A DNA stretch of 64,000 nucleotides. It comes from Clostridium facile (GTDB lineage: Bacteria > Bacillota > Clostridia > Oscillospirales > Ruminococcaceae). Positions 35,638 through 44,643 of the stretch are shown piece by piece. Each line of letters starts with the position of its first letter. The stretch's first letter is position 1. The notes under the pieces are model-generated. The model searched no databases and was not told the DNA's origin. It was given only the letters and a program-made list of their open reading frames with translations. The stretch covers positions 1,860,001 through 1,924,000 of the forward strand of contig NZ_JACOQK010000001.1 of assembly GCF_014297275.1 (NCBI RefSeq), read 5' to 3'. A program made the position numbers and the translations under genes.

Positions 35638-36317
35638 AATGTCACCTCAGTAAAAATAAAACGGCAGTTCCATCCATTGGGTAATATCTTTTTGATGGAA
35701 AAACTGGATAAAACAGCATCCATCTCCGATTCATCCGGCAGGATTACCGTCTGTTTTTCCCCTGCCGAATACACTTGATACACCTGTTGATATTGCTCCT
35801 TGTCCAATACCCCTTCAAACGAAAAGATACGGCTTTTTTTCCCTAAATCTTGAATGACTTCCCCAAGAAAAGCGGAAAAACGAGACACCAGATGCCGTTT
35901 GCACACCAAAGAAACCGTTTCTGGATCACATGGTATTTTGATACTACCAAAGGATATTGTATTGGAAGAGTGGGAGAACTTTAACTGCATTTCAGTATAA
36001 AAAGCATCTGCTTTACTATGGTAGGTAATTCCCCCCACCGCAATTCCCTGATATCCAGTGAGTGTAGATTCTGATAACATAACTAATATTTTGTCTATCA
36101 TCTGGTTGCATTGGTTGCTTTCCATATAAAATGGAACATAAACTCCAATATGAATCACTGTTTGTTGGATACCATTTTGCTGCTCCAGAGTTTTGTTCCC
36201 CACTGTAATCCGAATCCGTTCCAACGGAATAACTTGCTTCGAAAATTCAGGGACAACCTCAACCTCTGGCATATTCTGTCGTAATATCTCCATTAATTGT
36301 TCTATCAATTGTTCCAT
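35634..36317 (-). CDS. Phage cassette protein, probable connector/baseplate component
   Basis: A 227-residue protein without signal or membrane segment. The first 130 residues (helix MEQLIEQLMEILRQNMPEVE, then beta strands around VIHIGVYVPFYM) look like small head-tail or tail-terminator proteins. The remainder (FEGVLDKEQYQQVYQVYSAG, then VILPDESEMDAVL) resembles a tail-tube-like fold, so this may be a two-domain fusion. ATG 36317 is set by GGGAGGGGA; it overlaps the upstream gene by 13 bp. Exact role not assigned. Confidence 0.6.
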   Translation of the reverse strand: MEQLIEQLMEILRQNMPEVEVVPEFSKQVIPLERIRITVGNKTLEQQNGIQQTVIHIGVYVPFYMESNQCNQMIDKILVMLSESTLTGYQGIAVGGITYHSKADAFYTEMQLKFSHSSNTISFGSIKIPCDPETVSLVCKRHLVSRFSAFLGEVIQDLGKKSRIFSFEGVLDKEQYQQVYQVYSAGEKQTVILPDESEMDAVLSSFSIKKILPNGWNCRFIFTEVTL

Positions 36318-36631
36318 CCTGTCCCCTCCCTTAAAGCAGCCTTCCAGCATTGAAATAGTTCAATGTATTCCAATTGTTCTACTTGATAACGGTGCTGACG
36401 GTCTACTAAAATAATTGGCTTCGTTTGTGGGGAATCCCCCTGGTATAAAAAATAAGACAATAAGTTTCCATGGTTTACATTTCCTACTGGGTAAGGTTCC
36501 GGATATTGAAACAAATTATTTTCTTCATTCTGATAGAACACCATCCCCAAGCATGGATACTTCTGTTTTCCATCTGATATTGTAAGAGGATGGGCGTAAA
36601 AGCGGAACCATTGCTCTAACTTTGGTTTCAT
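36305..36631 (-). CDS. Small phage cassette protein, unknown function
   Basis: A 108-residue protein beginning MKPKLEQWFRFYAHPLTISD, rich in aromatic residues and without membrane segments. Its ATG overlaps the stop of the preceding gene (ATGA), so translation is coupled. Position after the capsid and connector genes suggests a head-completion or tail-completion role. I recognise no family. Confidence 0.65.
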   Translation of the reverse strand: MKPKLEQWFRFYAHPLTISDGKQKYPCLGMVFYQNEENNLFQYPEPYPVGNVNHGNLLSYFLYQGDSPQTKPIILVDRQHRYQVEQLEYIELFQCWKAALREGTGWNN

Positions 36632-37005
36632 GATTCCCCTCCTGTAGTTGAAAAATAAAAATCATCTTCATATTTTAATAGAAAATTGGCAGATGCCCAA
36701 AGTTCATCTCGCAAATTTTTTGCCCTTATCGCCTGGTTGTCATCCGAAGTACTAACAGAAATCCCTCCAGCAGAAAAACTTCCTTTTGGTACTGCGGCAT
36801 CTTCTGTCAAACAGTAACGGTACCAGGCGTTCGCAGCACAAATATAGTCTAACAAGTCCTGGTGTTGTTCTATCTCTTGTTCTTCCTTTACCATCCGAAG
36901 CACTTCTTTCGTGGATAGTATAATTAATGGCATCCTAGGCAAAAGTTCTTCCATTGGTATCCCGCTCATTGCGGACACAATCTTGGCAATTTTCATTTCA
37001 TCCAA
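36628..37005 (-). CDS. Small phage cassette protein, head-tail connector candidate
   Basis: A 125-residue mostly helical protein (IAKIVSAMSGIPMEELLPRM, then DYICAANAWYRYCLTEDA) located just after the major capsid gene, where phages of this type carry the gp6-like connector. The helical content and length fit that role, but there is no decisive motif. A terminator-like hairpin separates it from the capsid gene. The predicted start follows GGAGAG. Confidence 0.6.
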   Translation of the reverse strand: MDEMKIAKIVSAMSGIPMEELLPRMPLIILSTKEVLRMVKEEQEIEQHQDLLDYICAANAWYRYCLTEDAAVPKGSFSAGGISVSTSDDNQAIRAKNLRDELWASANFLLKYEDDFYFSTTGGES

Positions 37006-37030
37006 TGAAATCTCTCCTTTCGAACTGTAG

Positions 37031-37063
37031 TAAAATATCCAGGGGGGTTCCCTGGATATTTTA
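37031..37063 (-). terminator. Hairpin after the capsid gene
   Basis: Perfect 14-bp stem TAAAATATCCAGGG / CCCTGGATATTTTA with a 5-base loop, three bases after the capsid stop. It lies inside the cassette, so it may let capsid mRNA exceed that of downstream genes. Confidence 0.7.
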
Positions 37064-37065
37064 CT

Positions 37066-38079
37066 TTACGCATTTACTTTTAGCACCTGGCACGCATCTT
37101 TAAAGATTTTAGTGAATCCAGTAATCGTGGTAATAGCGGCACGTTCCAATTGTTTATCAATTAATTTATCATATTCTACAGAAACATCCGCAGCAATTAC
37201 ACGCTCCAAAGCACAGCGTTTATCCAATCCGATTATGTAGCCAGTAGGAACAGAAGATGTTTTAATCAATGTAGCGCCCAGAGGAGTTGTCAAACGTCCT
37301 GTACCCTGGAAATTTAAACCTGTCAACGGATTCTTAAACTCTTCAATTTCCAACATTTTTAACATTACATCTGGAGCAACCAGCATAGTGTTCATTTCAT
37401 AAGATTCAAATTTGCTCCACAAAGTCAGCAAATCAGTATAAGTCAACTTACCAGCAGAAGCTACATTGGTTACAGTTGCTGGATTGGAATTCCCATCTCC
37501 ATCTTTTAAGATGGTAACTGCATCTGTCAATAAAGTTTTTGCTAAATAAGCGCCAATCTGACGCAAAGTCACAGTAAACACATCCAGTTTCTGGAATCGG
37601 ATTGCCTCATAACTGGCTTCCAATAATCTACCACGTTTTTTCAGTGTTACCAGGTTTTCCTGTAATTTTACCTCAGTGGATGGGATATCTCCCCCTTCAT
37701 CAACCTGTTTCATCTCTTTGTCATCGTCACTTGGAATTGAACAGATAGCACGGTAATCTAGGCTATCAATTTTTGTAGTAGCCGCTACAATATCGCTTAA
37801 CACATCTACTTCTTCCATGCCCTGGTAAACTGCACGGGAAATATATTCTGGAAACAATGCAGTAGAATCAGAAGTCTGGAAAAATTTTTGTAATGCATCG
37901 GAATTTCTTCCAGCAACTTTAATATCAAACCGTTTTAACTGTCTTTGGTAAGCATCCAATCCTTCCAATGAACTTCCTTTATAATTTTCACTTGGGTCTA
38001 AACTTTCCAGTACCTGGGTAAAACTTTTTCCTGGTACGGAATACATTCCTTTTTCTAATCGTAATGTTTCGTAATTCAT
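37066..38079 (-). CDS. Phage major capsid protein, HK97-like
   Basis: A 337-residue capsid subunit. The layout fits the HK97 fold: a short N-terminal arm, the helical spine after DSLDYRAICSIPSDDDKEMK, the E-loop-like EGGDIPSTEVKLQENLVTLK, A-domain strands (TMLVAPDVMLKMLEI, then GRLTTPLGATLIKTSSVPTG) and the closing VEYDKLIDKQLERAAI. It lies 12 bp after the protease-like gene. The frame is intact and of normal length. The ATG follows AGGAGG. Confidence 0.8.
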   Translation of the reverse strand: MNYETLRLEKGMYSVPGKSFTQVLESLDPSENYKGSSLEGLDAYQRQLKRFDIKVAGRNSDALQKFFQTSDSTALFPEYISRAVYQGMEEVDVLSDIVAATTKIDSLDYRAICSIPSDDDKEMKQVDEGGDIPSTEVKLQENLVTLKKRGRLLEASYEAIRFQKLDVFTVTLRQIGAYLAKTLLTDAVTILKDGDGNSNPATVTNVASAGKLTYTDLLTLWSKFESYEMNTMLVAPDVMLKMLEIEEFKNPLTGLNFQGTGRLTTPLGATLIKTSSVPTGYIIGLDKRCALERVIAADVSVEYDKLIDKQLERAAITTITGFTKIFKDACQVLKVNA

Positions 38080-38091
38080 TTTCGCTTCCTC

Positions 38092-39054
38092 CTAAATATA
38101 AAACTCACGGTTTTCTGATGTATCTTTTTTTGGTTTCTGGTATCCTAGTTGCGGTTTGCCTGTTTTCTGGCAAGATTTTGCGAACGCTTCTTTTAATTGT
38201 TTCAGTTCTTTCGCATCCATTTTTTCCAACAAAATACGGATTGCCTGTTCATCCAACGGAGAATTGCTTAAAAAACTCAGGGAAATAATATCAGATTTCA
38301 GGTCCTGGAGATACTCCCGCCCTAATAGAGCTTTTTCCTCTAAGCGGTCTATATATAATTTCAGGTTTTTCTGTTCCTCCACACTAATAGTACCTGTTCC
38401 TAGCGATTTTACCACTTCTTCATTGGTCCTTGCTTTTCGTTTTGGTTGGGTTTCGATTTGATGGTATTGTTTTGTCACACCTGCTGCTGGCTGGGCAGGG
38501 ACAGCAACAAACGACCATTCATATGCGTCCACTGGCTGCTCCAATTTGGTGTAACATAGCTTTCCTTGATAAAATTCACCATTTTTATGTTCACAGCAGC
38601 CATAGCTTAAATCCGCTCCACAAATGCTACAAGTTTTCCGCAATACTCGGCAGCCTACACTGACTTCTTTTTTGATACCCGCGTCAATCTCCAATAAAAG
38701 GTCTTTGTCTTTTTCGGTACGCACCATATAGGCTTTTGCTTTTAAACAACTGTAGGGTTCCCCATATTGGGTTTTGTGTTGGGGATCTGTTTCCACCCAG
38801 GTATGAAAAATCCTTGCTGCCTGATCCTCACTTTTTTGGCTGTGGTCAAAAATCCCTGTTGTCCCTATATAAAGAGCCTTTAATTCTTGTAAGGATTGGG
38901 TGGTAAACGCTTCCCCATCCCGGTCCACCTCATTGTCACATAACACAACTGTAAAGCTAAACAGTTCTTTTTCGGTGAAGTTTCTCCTGGTATATTGGTT
39001 AATCTTTTGTAGATCCTCTTTTTCTAACTGGTTGGTTTTAATTGTCTGGTCCAT
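38092..39054 (-). CDS. Phage prohead protease/scaffold-like protein
   Basis: A 320-residue protein located between portal and capsid genes, the usual place of the maturation protease. The segment VVLCDNEVDRDGEAFTTQSL, then GIFDHSQ and KKEVSVGC lead to a Cys cluster (CSICGADLSYGCCEH) and DAYEWSFVAVPAQPAAG, a combination I recall from phage head-protease proteins of Clostridia. Residues from about 245 on are helical and charged, as in scaffold regions. The His of DHSQ and the Ser of EVSVG are candidates for the catalytic pair. Confidence 0.7.
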   Translation of the reverse strand: MDQTIKTNQLEKEDLQKINQYTRRNFTEKELFSFTVVLCDNEVDRDGEAFTTQSLQELKALYIGTTGIFDHSQKSEDQAARIFHTWVETDPQHKTQYGEPYSCLKAKAYMVRTEKDKDLLLEIDAGIKKEVSVGCRVLRKTCSICGADLSYGCCEHKNGEFYQGKLCYTKLEQPVDAYEWSFVAVPAQPAAGVTKQYHQIETQPKRKARTNEEVVKSLGTGTISVEEQKNLKLYIDRLEEKALLGREYLQDLKSDIISLSFLSNSPLDEQAIRILLEKMDAKELKQLKEAFAKSCQKTGKPQLGYQKPKKDTSENREFYI

Positions 39055-39070
39055 TGATTTTCCTACTTTC

Positions 39071-40285
39071 TCATGGTTCTATTGCTGTACTCAAATCTAC
39101 AGGAATTTGTTTTGGCTCTTCCCCGTTTTCCAATTCCAGCTTTGCGGCTTGTGCATTGTACAATCTTGCCTGGGCAGCATTGATTTCATCTTCAAAATTC
39201 AATGTATCCCACTCTACAGTAGGCTGGCAGGAAAATCCATTTAACCGCAAATATGTGGTTCCAATCCGTTCTAATACCGGATTTAATAATCTGCGGTAAT
39301 AACAAAGTTCACTGTTTAATGTGCTTGCCTGCTGTTGGCTCATACGTTCTGTTGTACTCCAACTCAAGCCCAGCATAAAAGGTGGAAGCCCTAATTTTGC
39401 GATAATCTGTTCCAACATCTGCCTTGCTGGTACCTCACAGTCAATCATTTGGTTATCTGCACCAATTACTTTGATATCTACATCTCCGACCGCAATAAAA
39501 TCGCGGATGTCTCCGGTTTTTCCTGCAGCCATACCAGCAGCCCATTCTTTCGCGATTTGCTGTGCCCGCTCTTTTGCGTATGCAGCATCCATCCCTTGGT
39601 TAGATGGACGATAGGTCACTGCAAACCTTACATTTCCAACACGGTCAAAATTCTCTCCAATTGCATGGTAAATCTTCAATAAAATAGAGCTGACAAACGG
39701 CAGGCTTTTCAAAATAGAATCTCCACAAACTTTTCCTGGCTGTGGATTCAATGCTGTAAATAAAATCAGCTGTGGCATCTCCAAAGGTACTGGATTTCCA
39801 TGGTCATTACGGAAAATTTCAACCTGCAATGGATTATTTCCCCTTTGGATCAAAACATTTTCAAAAGAAGAATTATATAACCCTGCAATCTGTCTTCCAT
39901 TGGCGGACAATACGATTTCTCCAATGGCGTTTCCAAATAGTAGCAAGCTATCTAAATAACTACAAATAAAACTTTCCAGCCCCATTTGGGTAGGTCCCAC
40001 TTTTACTTCCCGAGCAAACTGGTTTAACTCTCGTTCCGCTGATTTGTGACTACATACAAAACGGAATCCACCAATTAGCCGCTGAATTTTATACAAAGCG
40101 GAATCAATGACCGGAATCGCTTCCCTCATACAGGCATATAGCTTTGTTTCAGGTGTCATCAGAGGAACATACCGGTCAAGGATATGGAATGGGTAATTCC
40201 CCGGCCTTAGCTGCACAACGGCCTCTGCCGGGGCTTCTGGTTGTTTGCGTTTCAATCGTCCCAAATTCATCCCTCCTAAATTCAA
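39071..40285 (-). CDS. Phage portal protein
   Basis: A 404-residue portal subunit forming the dodecameric DNA entry ring. The central region has AIPVIDSALYKIQRLIGGF, SLLLFGNAIGEIV, FDRVGNVRFAVTYRP, and the long helical stem and crown with LGLPPFMLGLSWSTTERMSQ near residue 300. Its ATG overlaps the terminase stop (ATGA), so the two are coupled. The frame is intact. Confidence 0.82.
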   Translation of the reverse strand: MNLGGMNLGRLKRKQPEAPAEAVVQLRPGNYPFHILDRYVPLMTPETKLYACMREAIPVIDSALYKIQRLIGGFRFVCSHKSAERELNQFAREVKVGPTQMGLESFICSYLDSLLLFGNAIGEIVLSANGRQIAGLYNSSFENVLIQRGNNPLQVEIFRNDHGNPVPLEMPQLILFTALNPQPGKVCGDSILKSLPFVSSILLKIYHAIGENFDRVGNVRFAVTYRPSNQGMDAAYAKERAQQIAKEWAAGMAAGKTGDIRDFIAVGDVDIKVIGADNQMIDCEVPARQMLEQIIAKLGLPPFMLGLSWSTTERMSQQQASTLNSELCYYRRLLNPVLERIGTTYLRLNGFSCQPTVEWDTLNFEDEINAAQARLYNAQAAKLELENGEEPKQIPVDLSTAIEP

Positions 40286-41532
40286 TTTCTGGCAGCAGAA
40301 TACACAAAAAAAGAATCTTGCTGCCGGTTCCAGATGGTGGATACAAAATAGCGGATGTCATCCATGGCATGGTCATTCTCCTTTTTCACCCGATCCTGCT
40401 TGCTATTTTCTTCCCAACAATAGATAGAGAATTCTCGTATGGTATCCTTGCATTGAGGAGAAAACAAAAGCTGCCTTTTTAATAGACAATCGGATACCAA
40501 ACTGATACCAGTATTCACCTGGTTGATTGCAGGAATCACCTGGAATTTTCCGTGCCGCCGTATGCACTCAATAAAACTGCTAGCAGAGGGGTCAACCACA
40601 ACCGCTTGGATGGAGTATCCTTCCGCCAGTTTTTCCAATTGTTGATAGTGTTCTTCATCCGTCCTACGAAACTGTTCTTTGCGAGAATCATAGTAATATT
40701 CTTTGATACGGTAAGCGTATTCACAGCATCCCCACAACCCCATTGAGGTTGGATTGGTAATTCCATAATCACAAGAAATATAGTAAGAAGAAAACGACCG
40801 TTCCTGTAACCCAACATGAATTTCATACTGAAACATCGGGTAAACTATACCGGATTGAGAAGTCCATTTTCCCAAAACAAACCGGTCATAAAAAGCACCT
40901 GAGTACAGGGATTGATACCGTTTCAGCATCTGAGGGGATAAAGACGGGTTATCTTCCATTTGAAAATGAAGATATAACGCATGTTTTTCTTCTGCTTTTT
41001 GAATCCACTCTAAATAGAACCAATGAAAAGGATATTCAGGATTACAGTTAAACCAAAATTTAGAACCTTCCACAGAACAACGTGCCAAAGCCTGTTCCAC
41101 AAACGAACGGGGCATTAGAGCAACTTCATCAAATAAAATACCAGCTAATGTTACCCCTTGAATCAACGCTGCAGAGGATTCATCTTTTCCTCCAAACAAA
41201 TAAAACCGGTTGCTTCGATCTCCGTATTGGATTTCCAAATAATTGCGGGACAATACCAAACTACATTGAAATCCCAATGAATTGGCTAGCTGGACTAATG
41301 GAGTAACAACATTTCTTTTTAAAGAGGTCAAAGTTTTGCCACACAAGGCAAAATTCTGTTGGTTAAAATAAATACTTGCCCAAAAAACAAATGATAGGGA
41401 CATACAAACCGTTTTTCCACTTCGCACAGCGCCATCACAAATAATGGCGTCATAATGGCAATAAGGGCTGTTCGGACACCACCATGTCAATACTTTCATT
41501 TGTTTCGGGGAGAAAGCCTGGAATTTATTCAT
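40282..41532 (-). CDS. Phage terminase large subunit (PBSX-type)
   Basis: A 416-residue packaging ATPase/nuclease. Walker A is GAVRSGKT (residues 34-41), Walker B with the catalytic Glu is LAGILFDEVALM, and the C-terminal RNase H-like nuclease keeps its acidic residues in YYISCDYGITNPT, VVVDPSASSFIE and NDHAMDDIRYF. Both activities therefore look intact. It overlaps the small subunit gene by 8 bp and the portal gene by 4 bp. Confidence 0.9.
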   Translation of the reverse strand: MNKFQAFSPKQMKVLTWWCPNSPYCHYDAIICDGAVRSGKTVCMSLSFVFWASIYFNQQNFALCGKTLTSLKRNVVTPLVQLANSLGFQCSLVLSRNYLEIQYGDRSNRFYLFGGKDESSAALIQGVTLAGILFDEVALMPRSFVEQALARCSVEGSKFWFNCNPEYPFHWFYLEWIQKAEEKHALYLHFQMEDNPSLSPQMLKRYQSLYSGAFYDRFVLGKWTSQSGIVYPMFQYEIHVGLQERSFSSYYISCDYGITNPTSMGLWGCCEYAYRIKEYYYDSRKEQFRRTDEEHYQQLEKLAEGYSIQAVVVDPSASSFIECIRRHGKFQVIPAINQVNTGISLVSDCLLKRQLLFSPQCKDTIREFSIYCWEENSKQDRVKKENDHAMDDIRYFVSTIWNRQQDSFFVYSAARN

Positions 41533-42010
41533 CCTTATCTCCGCCCCACTGTTTGGTACCTTCTACAAAAGCCTGCAAAAATTCTTCTGTTGTTCCATGG
41601 TTTTGCTTTAATTGGATCAATTCCTGTATCAATTTTAAAGCTTGGTATCGGTCAAATAATTTTACCTCCAAACAGCCATCTTTCTGTTTGATCTCCGATA
41701 CCATATATAAATTCAAATTTTGCAGCTGCTTTTCATCCAATTCGTTTCCTTTCATCATTAATTGGATAATATCGTTAATTTCTCCAAACGCCAACCGTTC
41801 TAATCCAGATAAAACCATTGCCTGCAAATACTCCATATCCTTTTGTTTGGAATATTCACAAATTTGTTGTTTGATCTCTTCCCGTCCCATCAATTTAGCG
41901 GCTGTTTTTTCCGCGGACAAAGCTGGATACCCCGCTTTGATAGATGCTTCTTTTAAATTTTGAAAACAGCTAAAATAATAACAAAATAACTGTTCTTTTG
42001 GGTTTAACAT
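41525..42010 (-). CDS. Phage terminase small subunit
   Basis: A 161-residue DNA-recognition subunit (Terminase_2 type). The N-terminal helix-turn-helix reads FCYYFSCFQNLKEASIKAGYP, then SAEKTAAKLMGREEIKQQI; a helical oligomerisation region follows. It is the first gene of the cassette, as in PBSX and SPP1, and overlaps the large subunit by 8 bp. The ATG follows GGAAAG. Confidence 0.85.
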   Translation of the reverse strand: MLNPKEQLFCYYFSCFQNLKEASIKAGYPALSAEKTAAKLMGREEIKQQICEYSKQKDMEYLQAMVLSGLERLAFGEINDIIQLMMKGNELDEKQLQNLNLYMVSEIKQKDGCLEVKLFDRYQALKLIQELIQLKQNHGTTEEFLQAFVEGTKQWGGDKDE

Positions 42011-42340
42011 TTAAAATTTTCCTTTCTTTTCCTTTTCACTTACCCCTAAAAACAACAAAAAAGTTGCATGAAAACATGCAACTTTTCAAAATTATATCTA
42101 TTTTTATGGAAATCCTCTAAGTTTTTATTATAGCCCAAGTAAAGCAATACTTACTTTTATTGTATTTCGCCTTTATGCCCATACTTAGCCTGCCATACAC
42201 AAATTAGGCGTGTTGCTCAATCGAAATATAATTTTTATCATAATGTATTTGATACATCAAATTATATGCTACTATTTTTTCACATTCCATATCAACTTGG
42301 CGATATACCACTTACCCATATACATCGATAACATATATCA
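42011..42340 (-). promoter_or_regulatory. Leader region of the phage cassette
   Basis: Contains a minus-strand TATAAT (42133-42128) that may start the cassette mRNA; no clean -35 is seen. About 45 bases downstream lies the hairpin AAGTTGCATG / CATGCAACTT with a T-rich tail, so transcription into the cassette may be attenuated. No gene is present. Confidence 0.4.
42048..42086 (-). terminator. Terminator before the phage cassette
   Basis: Perfect 10-bp stem AAGTTGCATG / CATGCAACTT with a 4-base loop; the minus strand then reads TTTTTTGTTGTTTT. Confidence 0.8.
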
Positions 42341-43144
42341 CTAAAAATGATTTTTGATTTCCTCGATCCAAGCAGATTCATCCGATTCTATCGGTATTAT
42401 TGTAAACTCCGCTGTTTCCTGCCTTAACATCTGTTTCCACCCAAATTTTCTCAGTTCATAATCCAAACTGCTGCAATTACTATCCGTTTCGTTCATTAAA
42501 GTAGAATAAAAATCATCCAGTTTTTCTTCAAATTCTTTATTTATCTGTTGTTGGCATAATATACTCAATAGTTGGGCAATATCCCCTTGTTTTGCTAAAG
42601 CCAAAAACCGTCTGCCGTCTATCATCTGTTCTACTGGCTGGATAACAGTCATGCTGCCGTCCTCCCAGATAGTTTCCACCATTTCTGAAGGTGTGTATGC
42701 CATTCCACCCAAATAATCCACAATTTGAATCAATCCGTTATAATCAATCCTCATATACCGATGGATTGTAATCTCTAATTTTTCAGATACTCCTCGTACC
42801 GCATAGGAAGCACCACCATAATCATACATTCCACTTATTGTGTCTGTTTTTCCATTTACAGTAGTTTTCATTGTAATAGGTAGTTCCGCTATCGAGATTC
42901 TATTTTGCATGGCGCTAATGTGCAACAATAAAAATCGTTCTGCCTCCCCTCCTCTAGAAGGGGTAAAAATCAAAAGAGTAGTTAAATCTTCATCTTTTGA
43001 CGCCTGATATACATACTGCGTTGTTGGAGATTCTTCTTTTGTCTGGGATTGGATCATGACAATTAAAATAACCGCCGCAACCCCCCCTATAATAATAAAA
43101 GATAATAGAAAGGACTTTAAAAATAATCTAACACTCTGTTTCAC
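42341..43144 (-). CDS. LytR-CpsA-Psr-like membrane protein
   Basis: A 267-residue protein with one N-terminal membrane helix (about residues 10-31) and an extracytoplasmic LCP-like domain: LTTLLIFTPSRGGEAERFLL, RISIAELPITMKTTVNGK, SGMYDYGGASYAVRGVSEKL and RYMRIDYNGLIQIVDYLGG follow the order of LCP proteins. LCP enzymes attach teichoic acids or capsule to peptidoglycan. The usual arginines and DxxR motif are partly missing, so activity is uncertain. The GTG start follows GGGGGA. Confidence 0.7.
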   Translation of the reverse strand: MKQSVRLFLKSFLLSFIIIGGVAAVILIVMIQSQTKEESPTTQYVYQASKDEDLTTLLIFTPSRGGEAERFLLLHISAMQNRISIAELPITMKTTVNGKTDTISGMYDYGGASYAVRGVSEKLEITIHRYMRIDYNGLIQIVDYLGGMAYTPSEMVETIWEDGSMTVIQPVEQMIDGRRFLALAKQGDIAQLLSILCQQQINKEFEEKLDDFYSTLMNETDSNCSSLDYELRKFGWKQMLRQETAEFTIIPIESDESAWIEEIKNHF

Positions 43145-43206
43145 ATTCCATCCCCCTAAATAAGTATACCCTTTTTTAAAAAACCCATACCAATATTCTA
43201 CAAATT

Positions 43207-43242
43207 AAAAAACAGCCCAGCAGTATTCCACCGAGCCGTTTG
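43207..43242 (-). terminator. Terminator of the DUF378 gene
   Basis: Imperfect stem ACGGCTCGG / CTGGGCTGT with G-U pairs, followed on the minus strand by TTTTT. Confidence 0.65.
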
Positions 43243-43271
43243 TAAAATTGAACATGACATATTGCAAGGTT

Positions 43272-43472
43272 TTACTCTACCACATCGTTTCTGCGGAAGA
43301 ACAATGAGATACACCATAATCCAGCTAGCCCTACCAAAGAATAAATGATACGACTAACGATGGCACTCTGTCCACCAAATATCCAGGCTACAAGATCAAA
43401 CTGAAACAGTCCAATCCCGCCCCAAACAATAGCACCGATAATTACCAGTGCCAATGCAATTTTATCTAACAT
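43272..43472 (-). CDS. DUF378 small membrane protein
   Basis: A 66-residue protein with two membrane helices. The first helix with IIGAIVWGGIGLFQFDLVAW and the second with RIIYSLVGLAGLWCI match the DUF378 (YuzA-like) consensus. Found widely in Firmicutes; function unknown. AAGGAG precedes the ATG. Confidence 0.88.
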   Translation of the reverse strand: MLDKIALALVIIGAIVWGGIGLFQFDLVAWIFGGQSAIVSRIIYSLVGLAGLWCISLFFRRNDVVE

Positions 43473-43607
43473 GGTTATTAACTCCTTTAACTATCAAATG
43501 TTCGATACTAGTATTACCAGCCTTTTTCAAGATTATTCAATTTACAAAAATAAAATTTTATGTTACACTATAGTTTACGCACAAAACGACAAATAGGAGG
43601 AAATAAA

Positions 43608-44255
43608 ATGAGTGAAGCACAATTCATTATCTTATATTTAATTGTTGGCGCAATCATTGTATTGGGTATCGTATGGCTTATAAAGGCCAACCGTCGCCGT
43701 GGTGTAAAAGGGGAACGTGTTGTAGCGGGAATTTTAAGGCGGTATGCTCGTCGTTATCATGGTAAAGTCATTAACGACCTGTATCTTCCTCTATATGACC
43801 AAACCACACAAATTGATCATATCTTAATCGCTCCATTTGGAATGATTGTAGTGGAAACTAAAAACTATAAAGGGGAAGTTTATGGCAGTCCGGATGAAAC
43901 TCAGTGGACCCATATTGTAGGAGATAATAAACATAAATTTTATAACCCAGTTATGCAGAATAAAACCCACATTGAGAATATCCGCCATATTTTTCAAAAA
44001 GAAAAAGTATACAATGTTTCCATTGAAAATGCAGTGGTATTCGCGGATAAACGCCTAGTATTAGGGATTCCAAAAGGCATGCCTGTTTATAGTGCAAAAC
44101 GTTTCCGGAAACATCTGGGGGATTTTCAGTATTACACCGATAAAGGGGTAAATGTAGAACGAGTATATGATGTTTTAAAAAAATACCAAGTAACGGATCG
44201 AAAATTAATTGCGCAACATAATAAAAATGTTAAAAAAATTGCGAAACAAAAATAG
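43608..44255 (+). CDS. Membrane-anchored NERD-domain protein
   Basis: A 215-residue protein with an N-terminal membrane helix (about 8-28) and a nuclease-related domain. The NERD motifs are RGVKGERVVAGILRR, QIDHILIAPFGMIVVETKNY (with the Asp and the ExK of the restriction-nuclease fold) and NPVMQNKTHIENIR. The acidic/lysine residues are conserved, so nuclease activity is possible. AGGAGG supports the ATG at 43608; an in-frame ATG at 43560 has no site. It appears to stand alone. Confidence 0.87.
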   Translation: MSEAQFIILYLIVGAIIVLGIVWLIKANRRRGVKGERVVAGILRRYARRYHGKVINDLYLPLYDQTTQIDHILIAPFGMIVVETKNYKGEVYGSPDETQWTHIVGDNKHKFYNPVMQNKTHIENIRHIFQKEKVYNVSIENAVVFADKRLVLGIPKGMPVYSAKRFRKHLGDFQYYTDKGVNVERVYDVLKKYQVTDRKLIAQHNKNVKKIAKQK

Positions 44256-44262
44256 ATTACCC

Positions 44263-44292
44263 AATAGTTTATCCTATTATGGATAAACTATT
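44263..44292 (+). terminator. Terminator of the NERD gene
   Basis: Perfect 12-bp stem AATAGTTTATCC / GGATAAACTATT with a 6-base loop; the following T-run is short. Confidence 0.6.
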
Positions 44293-44338
44293 TCCAGTAT
44301 GGTTTAAAACCCTTTTTTTCTTATTTAGTAGAATAGCG

Positions 44339-44376
44339 AAATTCCCTTTTCGGCAATACGGAAAGGGAATTTTTAC
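44339..44376 (+). terminator. Second hairpin terminator after NERD
   Basis: 11-bp stem AAATTCCCTTT / AAAGGGAATTT followed by TTTACTTTTT. It may back up the preceding terminator. The rest of the 44256-44789 gap holds only the small candidate at 44470 and the dyad ATAGGTGG/CCACCTAT near 44691-44729. Confidence 0.8.
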
Positions 44377-44469
44377 TTTTTATTCAATACTAAAAAATTA
44401 AGTGTTATTTTATTACGCTATTATATTTTGTAATTTACCATCAATATAATTATTTTAAACGATATTGTA

Positions 44470-44643
44470 TCAAAAATTTAAAAAGAGGATGTTGTTCAAA
44501 CAGAATCGCATCCTCAATAAAATGCAATCAGGAGTATCTCTTAAAACTAAATTTAATGATTTTTCGATTATCAATAAAAACATTTTCAATAACAAGAAAA
44601 TTGTAATTGGAATTAGTCCCCAAAAATATTTAATAATTTTCAT
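44470..44643 (-). CDS. Possible 57-residue membrane peptide
   Basis: A short ORF starting MKIIKYFWGLIPITIFLLLK with one strong hydrophobic helix and a basic tail. GAGGAATAACG stands before the ATG at 44643, and TTGTTT-16 bp-TATATT lies about 70 bp upstream. No homologue recognised; it could be a small membrane protein or toxin-like peptide, or chance. Confidence 0.25.
   Translation of the reverse strand: MKIIKYFWGLIPITIFLLLKMFLLIIEKSLNLVLRDTPDCILLRMRFCLNNILFLNF

Noticed and set aside
34690..42010. Intact inducible prophage
   Set aside because: No integrase, repressor, replication, lysis, tape measure or tail-tube gene and no attachment repeats are seen.
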